Assembly: GCA_038229055.1 (NCBI GenBank)
Contig: JBBROU010000033.1
Coordinates: 1-41,205 of the forward strand
Length of the DNA: 41,205 nt
Source: JANYJA01 sp038229055
GTDB lineage: Bacteria > Acidobacteriota > Terriglobia > Bryobacterales > Bryobacteraceae
Direction: 5' to 3'
Shown: positions 1 to 9,500 of the stretch, piece by piece
How positions within the stretch are numbered: position 1 is the first letter of the stretch
Layout of the letters: each line of letters starts with the position of its first letter
Program-made: the position numbers and the translations under genes
Notes under the pieces: generated by a model
Told to the model about the DNA's origin: nothing
What the model saw: only the letters and a program-made list of their open reading frames with translations
The model's database searches: none

Positions 1-375
1 CCACTTGGCGGCGTCGTTCCCGATCAGATAGTTCACTGTCCCAGGCAGTTTATCTAGACCCGAAACCTTCGCTAGCGGATTCGCACCCAAATGATGAATA
101 TGCAGCACTGCGCCCTGCTGATTCGGCCGCGGGAGCGCAAGCACCGACTCGGTGGAAGTCAGGAACAAACCATATCCGCTGCCGCGCGTATAGGCCTTCA
201 CCGACGGATGGGTTTGGCCCAGATTCATCTCGAAGCTGAGCGGAAGATGTTGATATTCCACAGCGGGTTGCGCGGGTTGATGGATCGCGGCTGAGTTTTG
301 AACGGGCACTTCCGCGTTAAGACACACGGCGGCCAGAATGAGAACGAAAAATGACGATGAAGTATTAGAGCGCAT
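1..375 (-). CDS. DUF7948/SBBP-type secreted protein, N-terminal part (runs off window)
   Basis: The reverse strand from an ATG at 375-373 stays open for 125 codons to the window edge, so only the N-terminus is present. It starts with a signal peptide (basic start, then hydrophobic FFVLILAAVCLNA). The segment after it (LSFEMNLGQT, then VKAYTRGSGYGLFLT, then LPGTVNYLIGNDAAKW at the edge) matches from memory the conserved N-terminal domain (DUF7948) that precedes SBBP beta-propeller repeats in large secreted proteins common in Acidobacteriota. The role of these proteins is unknown, and they are probably exported or surface-located. The propeller repeats would lie outside the window. The gene diverges from the PEP-CTERM gene across a 246-base gap. 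Confidence 0.7.
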   Translation of the reverse strand, partial: MRSNTSSSFFVLILAAVCLNAEVPVQNSAAIHQPAQPAVEYQHLPLSFEMNLGQTHPSVKAYTRGSGYGLFLTSTESVLALPRPNQQGAVLHIHHLGANPLAKVSGLDKLPGTVNYLIGNDAAKW

Positions 376-621
376 GTTTCTCCATGGATTTTCCCGGTTG
401 GAATAATTTCCGCTGGGGTTATGTATGTAGGTAGTGACGAAGTATAGCAGCAGAAACGCCACCAGCGCAATTTGCTGGCAAGGGATAACCCTAGTTACGG
501 ATCGTCCACTTGGTCCTATTACGAAGATCTTGGATTTTTCTTGCCATTGTGCTTCCTGAACGTTTAGAATTGGAAATCAAAGATTTTTGGTTCTTTTCAT
601 ACATTGACCTCGGAGAAACTT

Positions 622-1272
622 ATGGGACGTTTTCATCTTCTAACGGCAGCAGCGATTTTCGCGTCGGCATTCGGGATCGCGCCCTCAATGCAGGCTACGC
701 TCATCACGTACACGACAACTGGCACTTTCGCGAACACGATTAGCGGCAACCCCGTGTTGATAGGGCAGAATTTTACCGCCACCACGTCGGTTGATTCCGC
801 TGCGATCGGGACGATCGTGAGCAATCCCAACGGCCATCCTGGGACGTCCGACGCCTTCACTGTCCCCTCGACCCTGACGTTGTCGCCCGGTGTGATCGGC
901 TTCACTAATTTCAGCGATCCCAGCTCGATTCTCACCATTACGGATTACACAGATTCAACACAGGACACAGTCTCTCTACTCTTCCACCTTGGAGCACTGG
1001 GAACCGTAACCTCAACAATTCCGCTTAACCTTACTTCGGCATTCCCTTCCGTGTTGAGCTTGACTTCGTTTACGGCAGCAACGACCGCCACCCCTCCGAA
1101 CGGGGGTATCGCCGTTTTGACCAGCACTATTCTTTCCGGCACCTACGGAATTAGCGGCAACATTCAAGGAACCGCCCCGATCACAGGCGCTCCCGAGCCG
1201 GGTACGATCTCCATGGTCGTTTCCGGACTGCTGATTGCCGGTTTTGGACTGAAGCGCAAGAAGTCGCTCTAA
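622..1272 (+). CDS. PEP-CTERM sorting domain protein
   Basis: This is a 216-residue secreted protein. The ATG at 622 is chosen over the upstream in-frame TTG at 604 because GGAG at 612-615 is correctly spaced from it. The protein has an N-terminal signal peptide ending near PSMQA and a Thr/Ser-rich, low-charge central region predicted to be beta-rich. It ends with a classic PEP-CTERM tail: the PEP motif in GAPEPGT, one hydrophobic helix (MVVSGLLIAGFGL), then a basic end (KRKKSL). Such tails are recognised by exosortase and the protein is processed for surface or extracellular release, often together with exopolysaccharide production. No catalytic motif is visible in the middle part. No exosortase gene lies in the window. 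Confidence 0.85.
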   Translation: MGRFHLLTAAAIFASAFGIAPSMQATLITYTTTGTFANTISGNPVLIGQNFTATTSVDSAAIGTIVSNPNGHPGTSDAFTVPSTLTLSPGVIGFTNFSDPSSILTITDYTDSTQDTVSLLFHLGALGTVTSTIPLNLTSAFPSVLSLTSFTAATTATPPNGGIAVLTSTILSGTYGISGNIQGTAPITGAPEPGTISMVVSGLLIAGFGLKRKKSL

Positions 1273-1292
1273 GTTTCGGCCACTCCGATTCT

Positions 1293-1327
1293 AAAGGCCA
1301 CCGCCCATTCGGGCTGGTGGCCTTTTT
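1293..1327. terminator. Rho-independent terminator between convergent genes
   Basis: A 10-base stem (AAAGGCCACC paired with GGTGGCCTTT) is extended by an inner GCCC/GGGC stem with a four-base loop, and is followed by T residues on the plus strand. It lies 20 bases after the PEP-CTERM stop. The M24 gene ends at 1344 from the other side, so the hairpin may also act on the minus strand, although the T-run is weaker there. Confidence 0.85.
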
Positions 1328-1343
1328 CCATTTAAGGCCGCCT

Positions 1344-2513
1344 TTAGATCCTGATTAGCTCTCGCTGCACTGCCCCGGTAACGCGTGGCTTTTCGGCGTC
1401 GATGAAGATGTTCAACTCCAGGCGCACCCCGAAATCGGGAAGATAGATTCCCGGCTCAATCGAGAAGCAACTCCACGGCATCACCTTGCGTTCGTCGTGC
1501 GTTTCGAGATTGTCCATGTTCGCCCCATTGCCATGCGTCTCGATGCCGATCGAGTGCCCGGTGCGATGAACGAAGTTCGGGCCGAAGCCGCTGCGCTCAA
1601 TCGACCCGCGCGCCGCGTCGTCCACCTGATAACCCTGAATGATCTGGCTCCGCGCGAAAGCGTTTTGGACAAATTCCACGGCCGTATCGCGCGCGGTCCG
1701 CACAGCCTCAAACACGGTCTGGATCCGCTCCGGCACGGTATCGCCACAGAATCCGGTCCACGTAATGTCATAGTAAATCGCGCCCAGCTGCTGGAGCTTG
1801 GCCCACATATCGATAAGGACGAAATCTCCTGCCAGAATAGGCTGGTTGGTCGCGGGCTCCGGCGAATAGTGCGGGTTGCCGGAATGCGCGTTCACTCCAA
1901 CGATGGGGCCGTGGTCGGTGTAGAGTCCCGATTCCGTGAAGCGCGCCATGATGAAGTCGCGCACCTCAATCTCGTCAATCGAAATCCCGGCGCGAATGCG
2001 TTCTCCGATTAGCGCGAAAGCGGCCGCGCGCACCCGGTCGACGCGGCGTCCGGCTTCCAGATGCGATTCAAGCGCGGCGTCGTCCAGACGAGCCTCGAAA
2101 GCCTGAATCAGCTCAGCGGAGCTGACAACCTCAGCGCCAAGCCCGCGCACCAGCTCGACCGTGCCGGCATCGACCAGCGAGACATAAGGGATGGCGCAAT
2201 CGGGGGAATATTGCATGGCGACTCGCCCGCGGCCGGCGAGCAACTGCGCCAGACCGGAGCGCTGCTCAAGCCAACTGGAGTACTGCAGCTTATGTCCGGG
2301 AAGCGCTGCGAGATTGCCCGATTCGATGCGATGCACCAGCCCGGCCGGGTCGCCTTGCGCCGGTATCAGATAGTACCATCGGCGCGTAACATGCAGATCG
2401 GCCGACAGCCCGAGCACCCGGTAAGCCAGAGGGTCCCGATAATGATGATCGAAGAAGAGCCAGCCGTCGATCTGCTGGCGGCGAAGCTCATCTTGAATGG
2501 CGGCAATATTCAT
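1344..2513 (-). CDS. M24 family metallopeptidase (Xaa-Pro aminopeptidase-like)
   Basis: The protein has 389 residues. The ATG at 2513 overlaps the stop of the upstream ABC gene as ATGA, so translational coupling is likely; a longer in-frame start at 2543 would run into that gene. Residues 1-150 form a creatinase-like N-terminal domain and the rest is the pita-bread fold. All five metal ligands of M24 enzymes can be placed: Asp235 (LIDMW), Asp249 (YYDITW), His320 (RTGHSIG), Glu353 (SIEPGIY) and Glu366 (RLELN). It is probably a cytoplasmic, two-metal peptidase acting on Xaa-Pro peptides, but creatinase-like homologues have other substrates, so specificity is open. There is no signal peptide. 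Confidence 0.85.
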   Translation of the reverse strand: MNIAAIQDELRRQQIDGWLFFDHHYRDPLAYRVLGLSADLHVTRRWYYLIPAQGDPAGLVHRIESGNLAALPGHKLQYSSWLEQRSGLAQLLAGRGRVAMQYSPDCAIPYVSLVDAGTVELVRGLGAEVVSSAELIQAFEARLDDAALESHLEAGRRVDRVRAAAFALIGERIRAGISIDEIEVRDFIMARFTESGLYTDHGPIVGVNAHSGNPHYSPEPATNQPILAGDFVLIDMWAKLQQLGAIYYDITWTGFCGDTVPERIQTVFEAVRTARDTAVEFVQNAFARSQIIQGYQVDDAARGSIERSGFGPNFVHRTGHSIGIETHGNGANMDNLETHDERKVMPWSCFSIEPGIYLPDFGVRLELNIFIDAEKPRVTGAVQRELIRI

Positions 2514-3736
2514 AGGTTCGATCTGGCTGCCACCTTGTTCCATGTGACACGCGCTTGAAGGTCCGCCACGCCGGAAGCTTGCCGCGCGCCGACTACTTCG
2601 AACTGGAACACGTCGTCGAGCCAGTCGTGGCTCGACCCATCGGTGTGCTGCGTGGCGACGGTCAACGTGTAATTCTGCGGGGTCAGCCAGCAGTCGAATT
2701 GGAACTCCGTGAGCAGTTGCTCGCCCGCCTCCAAGGTTCCCAAATTAGCATGCTCGATGCGGGTATTGGTGCCGTACACTTCCATGCCGATGCGCGTGCG
2801 GATCAGGATTCCGACGATGGGTTCCTGCTGCCGTTGATGGAAGACACTGCGAACCTGGATCACCACCGGCTGCCCGCTTTCGACGATAGTGAGTCGCCGG
2901 CCGCCGGCGTCCAGCAAACAGACATCGAGCACCTCGCTGGATTTATCGCCATGGCGGAAGCTCGATGGAAGAAGGCTTTCGTGGCGGCGCACTTCGTTAC
3001 GAAAGCTCTGCTGCTTTTCCAGCACCATGCCGATGTAGCGATCGATCACGTGCTTGGGCTCCCCTTCCGCTTGAATCCTTCCGTTTAAAAGGAAGATCGC
3101 CCGGTGCGAGAGCTGTTTGACGATGCCGAGATCGTGCGAAACGAAGATGATGGTGGTGCGCTTCTCGCGCAACTCTTCAAACTTGCGGACGCAGCGGTTG
3201 GCAAAAACGGCGTCGCCGACGGCCAAAGCTTCATCGACAATGAGGATGTCTGGATCGACGTGAATGGCAGTTGCGAAGGCGAGGCGGACGTACATGCCGC
3301 TGGAATATTCCTTCACCGGCCGGTTGATGAATTCGCCGATCTCGGCGAAAGTTTCGATCGACGGAAGCGCGCGCTCCATATGTGCGCGGCTCAGACCCAT
3401 GATCTCGCCGTTCAGGAAGACGTTTTCGCGTCCGCTGAACTCAGGTGTGAAGCCGGCGCCGAGTTCGAGCAGCGCGGCCACGCGTCCACGCGTAACCACC
3501 CGGCCGCGCGTAGGCTGCAGAATTCCGCTGATGATTTGAAGCAGCGTGCTCTTGCCGCAGCCATTGGGTCCGATGAGGCTTACGATTTCCCCGCGCTCCA
3601 CCGAAAGAGAGACGTCTTGCAGCGCCCAGAAATCGGTATGATGCGTGCCTTTGCCGAAAGGAATTGCATCGCGCAAGCGGTCGAAGGGAGTTTTGTAAAG
3701 GCGGTAAAGCTTGGAGACGTTCTGAACCAGAAGCAC
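2510..3736 (-). CDS. ABC transporter ATP-binding protein, Wzt/TagH polysaccharide-export type
   Basis: The 408-residue protein starts at GTG 3736; an in-frame TAA lies just upstream and a weak AAGGG precedes it. The nucleotide-binding domain is complete: Walker A (GPNGCGKST, about 56-64), signature YSSGM (about 144-148), Walker B ILIVDEA (Asp168/Glu169) and H-loop His201. Residues from about 240 form a beta-sandwich like the carbohydrate-binding C-terminal domain of Wzt, including FRHGDKSSEV and VYGTNTRI. Such ATPases power export of O-antigen or teichoic-acid chains together with a Wzm-type permease. No permease or glycosyltransferase lies nearby. The gene starts 22 bases after the last phage-tail-like gene on the same strand, so it may be read from the same transcript. 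Confidence 0.85.
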   Translation of the reverse strand: MLLVQNVSKLYRLYKTPFDRLRDAIPFGKGTHHTDFWALQDVSLSVERGEIVSLIGPNGCGKSTLLQIISGILQPTRGRVVTRGRVAALLELGAGFTPEFSGRENVFLNGEIMGLSRAHMERALPSIETFAEIGEFINRPVKEYSSGMYVRLAFATAIHVDPDILIVDEALAVGDAVFANRCVRKFEELREKRTTIIFVSHDLGIVKQLSHRAIFLLNGRIQAEGEPKHVIDRYIGMVLEKQQSFRNEVRRHESLLPSSFRHGDKSSEVLDVCLLDAGGRRLTIVESGQPVVIQVRSVFHQRQQEPIVGILIRTRIGMEVYGTNTRIEHANLGTLEAGEQLLTEFQFDCWLTPQNYTLTVATQHTDGSSHDWLDDVFQFEVVGARQASGVADLQARVTWNKVAARSNL

Positions 3737-3758
3737 TGTCCCTTACAAATTACCGCAC

Positions 3759-6515
3759 TCAGCCCAAGTAGAGCCCGCGCCGGACGCGAGGGTTGAATGC
3801 GGCCGGATAACCGATTAGACAGAACTGGTCGAGCGCGAACAAGACCACCGATTCCACATTTTCGCTGAGCGATTGTCCGGCTTCTTTTTGCCATGGGATG
3901 GTGTAGTCCCAAATCCCGACGAGGTGGCTCGACTTCTCCCTGGGAAAGCCTAGCGTCAACGGAAGTTGGACGGAATACTTCGATTGGTCGAGGTTACGAG
4001 CGGCGGTGTAACTGAAATTCTCAGTCTTTAAGCAGTCCAGCGTCGCGGGCGTCCACGCGGTCACAGGAAGGTTGATCACGCGGGTGAACGGGAAGTCATT
4101 CACATCGGGCGGGTAGAGCACCTCAAACTTCGCCTGCGGATAGGTCTGCCGCACAAACGCCATGATCTGTGTCGTAAACAGCCCAATCAACGACGGCAGG
4201 AATGCGGATTCTTGCGGGAACGCTGAGGGCAACGCGCTGGAATTCTTGAAGACCGGCAATGCCCTTCCATACTGGCTGGCGAACTGCTGCAGTGTATAGG
4301 CGTCGTAGAATGGCAGCCCCGAGCCGTCATCCGGAAAATACCACCACTGCACTTCGCCGAACTGCAGGTATGGTGTCTGTCCGGCCTCCACCAGGACTTT
4401 CGCCATATCCAGATGGACCTGCTGCCAGTAAGCCAGGCTGGCCGGCGAAAAATTCGTCTGGAGAGCCGGGGTGTTGAGCAGGACGGGATTGCCGCTGGGG
4501 TAGCGCTGGGCAATTCCGGCTTGTGTGGATGGATCGCCGTGCTGCAGTTCCGTGCTGAATGATGAGGCGCCGGAAATTCCGTAGCCACCCAACGCTGCAA
4601 AGAAGCTGCGCGTCCAATCCCGTGCTGCACGGTTGATCCGAGGAAGCGCCGTCAAGTCCGTTCGCCACCCGATATTCGCGACATCATTGAGAACGCCGCC
4701 GCCGGTGCCATCCACGCCTCCGGTCAATGTGGACGAACTGGCGTGAGGGTTGAAGTTCGGCGAGTTCGTTGTTGTTACTGAGAGAGTAATTGCGTTGCCC
4801 GCCGTTCCCATCGCCCGCGAGTAGATGGTAAGTGTGACGCTGTCGGCCTTAGCCCAAACCGCCGTGTACCCATTGTTGAGCAGCAGTTCGAACGCCTTAC
4901 AGATACTTGCCGCCGTATCGCCGACCAAGTGGAGATGCTGAATCACCGTGGCCGCAACGGCGGAGCCCAGCACACCTATGGACAACTGAGTGATTCCGCT
5001 GTAAGTCGCCGTTCCGTTGAACGTCACCGTCGCGCTCGCATATACGTGGCCGATTCGGACTAACTCATAAAACCAGAGCGCCCCAACGTAATGGTTTGCT
5101 CGTCCGTTAAAGCCGAGCGTATGAATCAGCCAGGCCGTGCGCTCGGGCGAAAGCGCGATCGAGTGATCCGTATCCCAATCCGTCGCGAGCGTAGTCTTGG
5201 CTTGCACGGGGAACGTTGGTAGGGCCGACGAAGAATAGACGATCTCGAGGAAATCGAAATAGAAGTACTCGCCGGCATTCCCAGCGTGCGTGAGCACGAC
5301 GGTGTGGGCCGCCCCGCCGCTAAAGGTTCCGAGTAAGACCCGGCTCAAGACGTCCTCGGCACGGATGAGTAGCTGAATAGGTTGCGGCGGTGCTCCATCC
5401 ACCGAAAATGTCGCCGACGCTGAATTGAAGGCGCGGCGGGCGCCCAGATAAAGCTGATGACTTCCGCTGGTGGTGTAGACCGTCGACAGATGATCGGTTG
5501 GCGAAGTCGTAAAAGCGATAGACCCGCCGGAGAAATTTCCCTTCGAAACCGACCATGCTCCGGTGTAGGAAATGGTTCGAGAATTGTCTTCAATGCGCCT
5601 CGATCCCGGGCCCGCGACCTGATACCCGCGCCCTGTCCCCGTGACCGCCCAGTTGGAGACCACTACGGAAAATTCGCTGCGGACATAGCTTCCTGTCTGT
5701 AAATCGGCCGAGTAGGTCCATCGCATTTTGCGTATCGCGTGAGTCGGGATTCGCGTGCCATTCACGTCGGCGAGGTTCGTGAAGTCCAGATTCACCAGCC
5801 ATGTGATGGGTGAAACGCCTCCAGCAAGGGTCTGCGAGACGGGGGTCCACGACTCGCTTTGCGAGCCGGTGACGTTGCCGTATACACCGACGCGATTCCC
5901 GTTGGATCCAGGCGCAGCCAAATAAGTCAACGTAATCTGATTGTTGGCCGCAACGGCCGACATGGTCTTTGAGAACGCGTTCACACTGATTGCCACTGCG
6001 GCGGCGGCAGACGCAAGCGTGTCTGCGCCAGTTAGCTGATAGCTGTAGTGTTCGGTTTCCCAGGCCAACTCGACATAGTCGCCTGCTGTCACAGCTCCAT
6101 CTATCGCAAAGATTGCCGATGCCTCAGTGGTTTGACCCGACACAGCAGTTGAATTTGATCGCAGGGGGACTTTGTAAATCACTTCGCCGGTGCCTGGATC
6201 GGCCCAGACGCGTAACGACGGCCAATCGACCGTCGGGTAAAGTATAGAGTCCATCGCAATGCAATTGGCGCGAGTTTCCTGGTAGCTGAGTTGAAGACCG
6301 CTAAGATCGCCATCCGGAAGATTTCGCAAGAGTGGATGTTCGAAAGTGTTATCGCGGTTCCATTCAATGACGGCCCAATCGAACTGTTGCCGCCACGAGC
6401 CTGACACCGTGAATCCTGACGGGCTTGTCGCGCTTAATGCGGCAATCGCCGACGGCCGTTCGAAGTAACAGAGCAGATCGCGATCGGGCTGCAATTTCCA
6501 TAAAGATTCGGGCAT
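3759..6515 (-). CDS. Large tail fibre/receptor-binding protein with hydrolase-like C-terminal domain
   Basis: The 918-residue protein is the last gene of the phage-like module and starts 3 bases after the tail-tip gene. The N-terminal part (about 1-110) looks like a tail-attachment region. Two similar beta-rich modules follow, each with a pattern of hydrophobic strands, a DT-x-AS helix and a GxxGN turn; one ends near LAGGVSP and the other near LTGGVDG. Between them is a carbohydrate-binding-like beta-sandwich. The last 300 or so residues alternate helices and strands and include FGEVQWWYFPDD, FEVLYPPDVND and LVGIWDYTIPW, suggesting a TIM-barrel glycoside-hydrolase-like domain, with the FGE glutamate a candidate acid/base. 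The family was not identified. The location fits receptor binding or surface glycan cleavage. The hydrolase idea is an inference. Confidence 0.6.
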   Translation of the reverse strand: MPESLWKLQPDRDLLCYFERPSAIAALSATSPSGFTVSGSWRQQFDWAVIEWNRDNTFEHPLLRNLPDGDLSGLQLSYQETRANCIAMDSILYPTVDWPSLRVWADPGTGEVIYKVPLRSNSTAVSGQTTEASAIFAIDGAVTAGDYVELAWETEHYSYQLTGADTLASAAAAVAISVNAFSKTMSAVAANNQITLTYLAAPGSNGNRVGVYGNVTGSQSESWTPVSQTLAGGVSPITWLVNLDFTNLADVNGTRIPTHAIRKMRWTYSADLQTGSYVRSEFSVVVSNWAVTGTGRGYQVAGPGSRRIEDNSRTISYTGAWSVSKGNFSGGSIAFTTSPTDHLSTVYTTSGSHQLYLGARRAFNSASATFSVDGAPPQPIQLLIRAEDVLSRVLLGTFSGGAAHTVVLTHAGNAGEYFYFDFLEIVYSSSALPTFPVQAKTTLATDWDTDHSIALSPERTAWLIHTLGFNGRANHYVGALWFYELVRIGHVYASATVTFNGTATYSGITQLSIGVLGSAVAATVIQHLHLVGDTAASICKAFELLLNNGYTAVWAKADSVTLTIYSRAMGTAGNAITLSVTTTNSPNFNPHASSSTLTGGVDGTGGGVLNDVANIGWRTDLTALPRINRAARDWTRSFFAALGGYGISGASSFSTELQHGDPSTQAGIAQRYPSGNPVLLNTPALQTNFSPASLAYWQQVHLDMAKVLVEAGQTPYLQFGEVQWWYFPDDGSGLPFYDAYTLQQFASQYGRALPVFKNSSALPSAFPQESAFLPSLIGLFTTQIMAFVRQTYPQAKFEVLYPPDVNDFPFTRVINLPVTAWTPATLDCLKTENFSYTAARNLDQSKYSVQLPLTLGFPREKSSHLVGIWDYTIPWQKEAGQSLSENVESVVLFALDQFCLIGYPAAFNPRVRRGLYLG

Positions 6516-6518
6516 CCG

Positions 6519-9500
6519 TCAGACTCGAATCAAAACGGTAAGGTCACTGCCCGGGCTGTTAACTCCCACGGCTGTCATATCCAGACTCAAGCGGTCACCG
6601 GCAGTGAACGCCGGAAGACCCCGCCCCGAAACCGTCTGCGACGCGAGCGATCCGGCAGCGATCGTCAGAGTGCAGTAAACGACGCCATTCAGGTTGATAT
6701 TGCAGGAAAGCGGCGAACCTGTGGGAGCTTCTTTCACCACCGCCGAGACATCGTTAACAACATGCCCTGTATCGATAATGATGTCTGGCGCGGCCCCAAT
6801 CTGAATCGCCTGGAACCCGGCGATTTGAAACGAATATTGTCCCCCGGATAGGGTACGTAGCCCTAAGTCCACTGTGCCCGTAAAAGCCAGCGTGGTTATC
6901 GGGCTATCTCCTTGTGAGTTAGACACGAACAGACCCACACTTGCCACGCGCGCATTTGGGAGAGATAGAGCATAGCTCCAGCTTCCACTCGCGGGACTGC
7001 CAAAGAAGTTTTTCACAAATGGCGCTACGACGATGCGTGTCGAAAGTAAATAGACCGGCGTTAACGATGGATGCGCTGAGGCGGTGGTAGTCCGCTGGCC
7101 GCGCGTTACCTGAAATTGCGTTCCGCCCGCCGCAACGCTTATGATCTGCAAAATCTCTGCTCCGACCTGGACGAAAGAGCCCGCATGGGCCGTCCCCACC
7201 GCGGAAACCTGAAGCGAAGCATCCGTTGCGTTCGCTGCTGACGTCAGCTGCGGATTCGGCGCCGTGCTCAGTTCGTCATAGTACAGAATGGTAAACGTCC
7301 CCGCCGAAATCGTCGCTGTGTTAGTCAGGCTGGCAAATGCGATCGCGCCGAAGTCCAGAGTGCCGCCGGGAGTGGACGCCACGCTTACCCCGAACACCGG
7401 CGCTCCCGCGACATCCGCGTCGGTCGTTCGAATGCCAGCGCCACCCACAGTCCAGCGGGTCAAAGGGGAAACTTCGTACGGGCACTCGCCATCATTGGCA
7501 TTGGCCGATCGGCCCGAAATCTGCACGATGGCTCCCGCGCGGTTCGGAATTGGAAATTGAATTCGATTGCCCTTGCCCGTTGCGGCGAACTGAAATCCCG
7601 CCTGCGCGACCACAAAGAAACTCGTACCGTCCGGGGTTATGTCCCAAGCCGTATTCACGTTCAGGACGGTCGGACTGTTTGACGAAATCGTGCGCTCCTG
7701 CAGCGCACCGGTACCCCGCGAGATTCGCAGCGTCATACTTTGATATTCGTTCACGATCATCGTCAGGCTGTCATTCCCGATCGAAGTTGTCGACTGCAGA
7801 TTCGCTATGATCTCGGGCTGGAGTTCTAACCGCCAGTAGAAGTTGACGTGATCGAAATAGGGGTCGGGCGGCAGAATTGTTTGCGGCAGCGGAGTGCCCG
7901 TGTCGATGAACTGGGTGGCCAGAGAGACGTTGATTGCGACGGCGGAGAGCTGGCTCGGATTGTTTCCGCGATACACGTTGCATACAACAGCACTGGCAGG
8001 GAAACTGAGACCGTTCAAAACAGTTTCGTTGGTTTGCGAGCTTACTCCCGTCATCGCGCGAATCACAAAGGAAAGACCGCTCTCCTGCGCCAAGCTGTCG
8101 AGGCAGCTCACCGCGTAATAAAACGTCTGTCCACCTGGTAAGTGCCCGCCCGAAGCCTCAGGGGTTGCAGCCAAGCTGACCAGAGGAATGTTCGGCGCGG
8201 CATGCGACACCGGCTTCGGTGCAATGAACCCGACATTCACCAGAAGGGTCGTTGTTCCATCAAGTGCCTGGCTGGAACTCTCTACCACGTCGAATTGAAG
8301 GTTCCCGTTGATATCCAGCGTGGTACCCGAAATCGGCCGTGGCGCCCCAACGCCGAACAGCGGCTGACGGCGTCCGCCCGAGTTACCGGAAGTCTGGCCG
8401 TTGCTGTCGTAGTACCAGGCATCATCGTGAGTTTGCGCCGTGATCAGCGCGGTTCGAAAGTTGGCCGACGGCGATAGTTTCACGATTCGGAAAGGCTGGC
8501 GGGACAGACCTTCCTTCAGATAGGTGACGGTGATGATGTCGCCTGCCGAAAGTCCTACCGCTTTCACGCTGGTGCGGAATTCAATGAATGAATTCCCTTG
8601 GATACTGCGGTCCAGATTGAATTTCAGAATTCGAGCTGCCTGATCGTAGTTCGGCGTGCCGAGCGCGCTAAGCGTAGCCTGGATTTCCTGACTGGTCCGG
8701 CTCACATCCCCCGCATCGACAATCGAATAACTGTCCTGCTGATATTCGTTCAGTGCATCCTGAAACTCCACGCTGAATCGATTCGGCGAATCCGCCGCAT
8801 TACGGGAATACAGTTTGACGCTGGAAGATCCATCGTTCTCTCGCAGGATTCCGGATGCGCTGCTGCTGCCATCGCCGAATTCATAAGCCGGCCAGCCGCC
8901 GTTCAACTCACTACCGGCGTTGCTTCCGGGCGCCGCGGCCGGCTGCTGCAATGCGAATGTGTTCTCCATCCGGAGCTGCAGCAAACCACTCGCGCTGTAT
9001 GCGAAATAGAGACGCGAAGAGTTACGAATTCCGCGGAGCAAGTCCCCTGCGCTCCGGCGGTTCTTCACAACTAAGTTACATTGGAACCGCGAGACGGTGA
9101 TTGTATTTCCGTGCAGGTCCTGCGTTTGAATTGGCTCCCCGCAATAAGCAGCGGTGGCGGCGAATGTTGACAAATCCAGCTCGGCGATCTGCCACCCGCT
9201 TCGCTGCAAAAGATCCAGAATGATCCAAGCTGGATTGTTCGTAAATGATTCGCCGAGCGCGGTTCCATCGGCGGCATAGGTCGGTAGCTTGAGGCCATCG
9301 AGTAAAACCTGAACGCGCGGAAGGCCGCGGCCGTCGCTGATCCGGTTAGGCGCCACAACGGATAGATAGGCCATAGTCCCGTAAGGGTCCCCTAACGGAA
9401 TCGCGGGGCCGTTGCTGAAATCCGGATTGAAACTGCCATTCCGCGTGCCATAACTGATTATGTTGAACCAGCCGGTGCCGGTCATATTCTGGCCGTTCAC

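Noticed and set aside
604..621. Upstream TTG start for the PEP-CTERM protein
   Set aside because: It would put the GGAG ribosome site inside the gene and add charged residues before the signal peptide.
3737..3758. Phage attachment site at the module's left border
   Set aside because: No direct repeat shared with the right border (20224-20419) was seen by eye and no tRNA gene is nearby. A computed repeat search would settle it.
3104..3796. 230-codon open frame on the plus strand
   Set aside because: It is antisense to the export ATPase, whose complete set of ATPase motifs shows the minus strand is the coding one.
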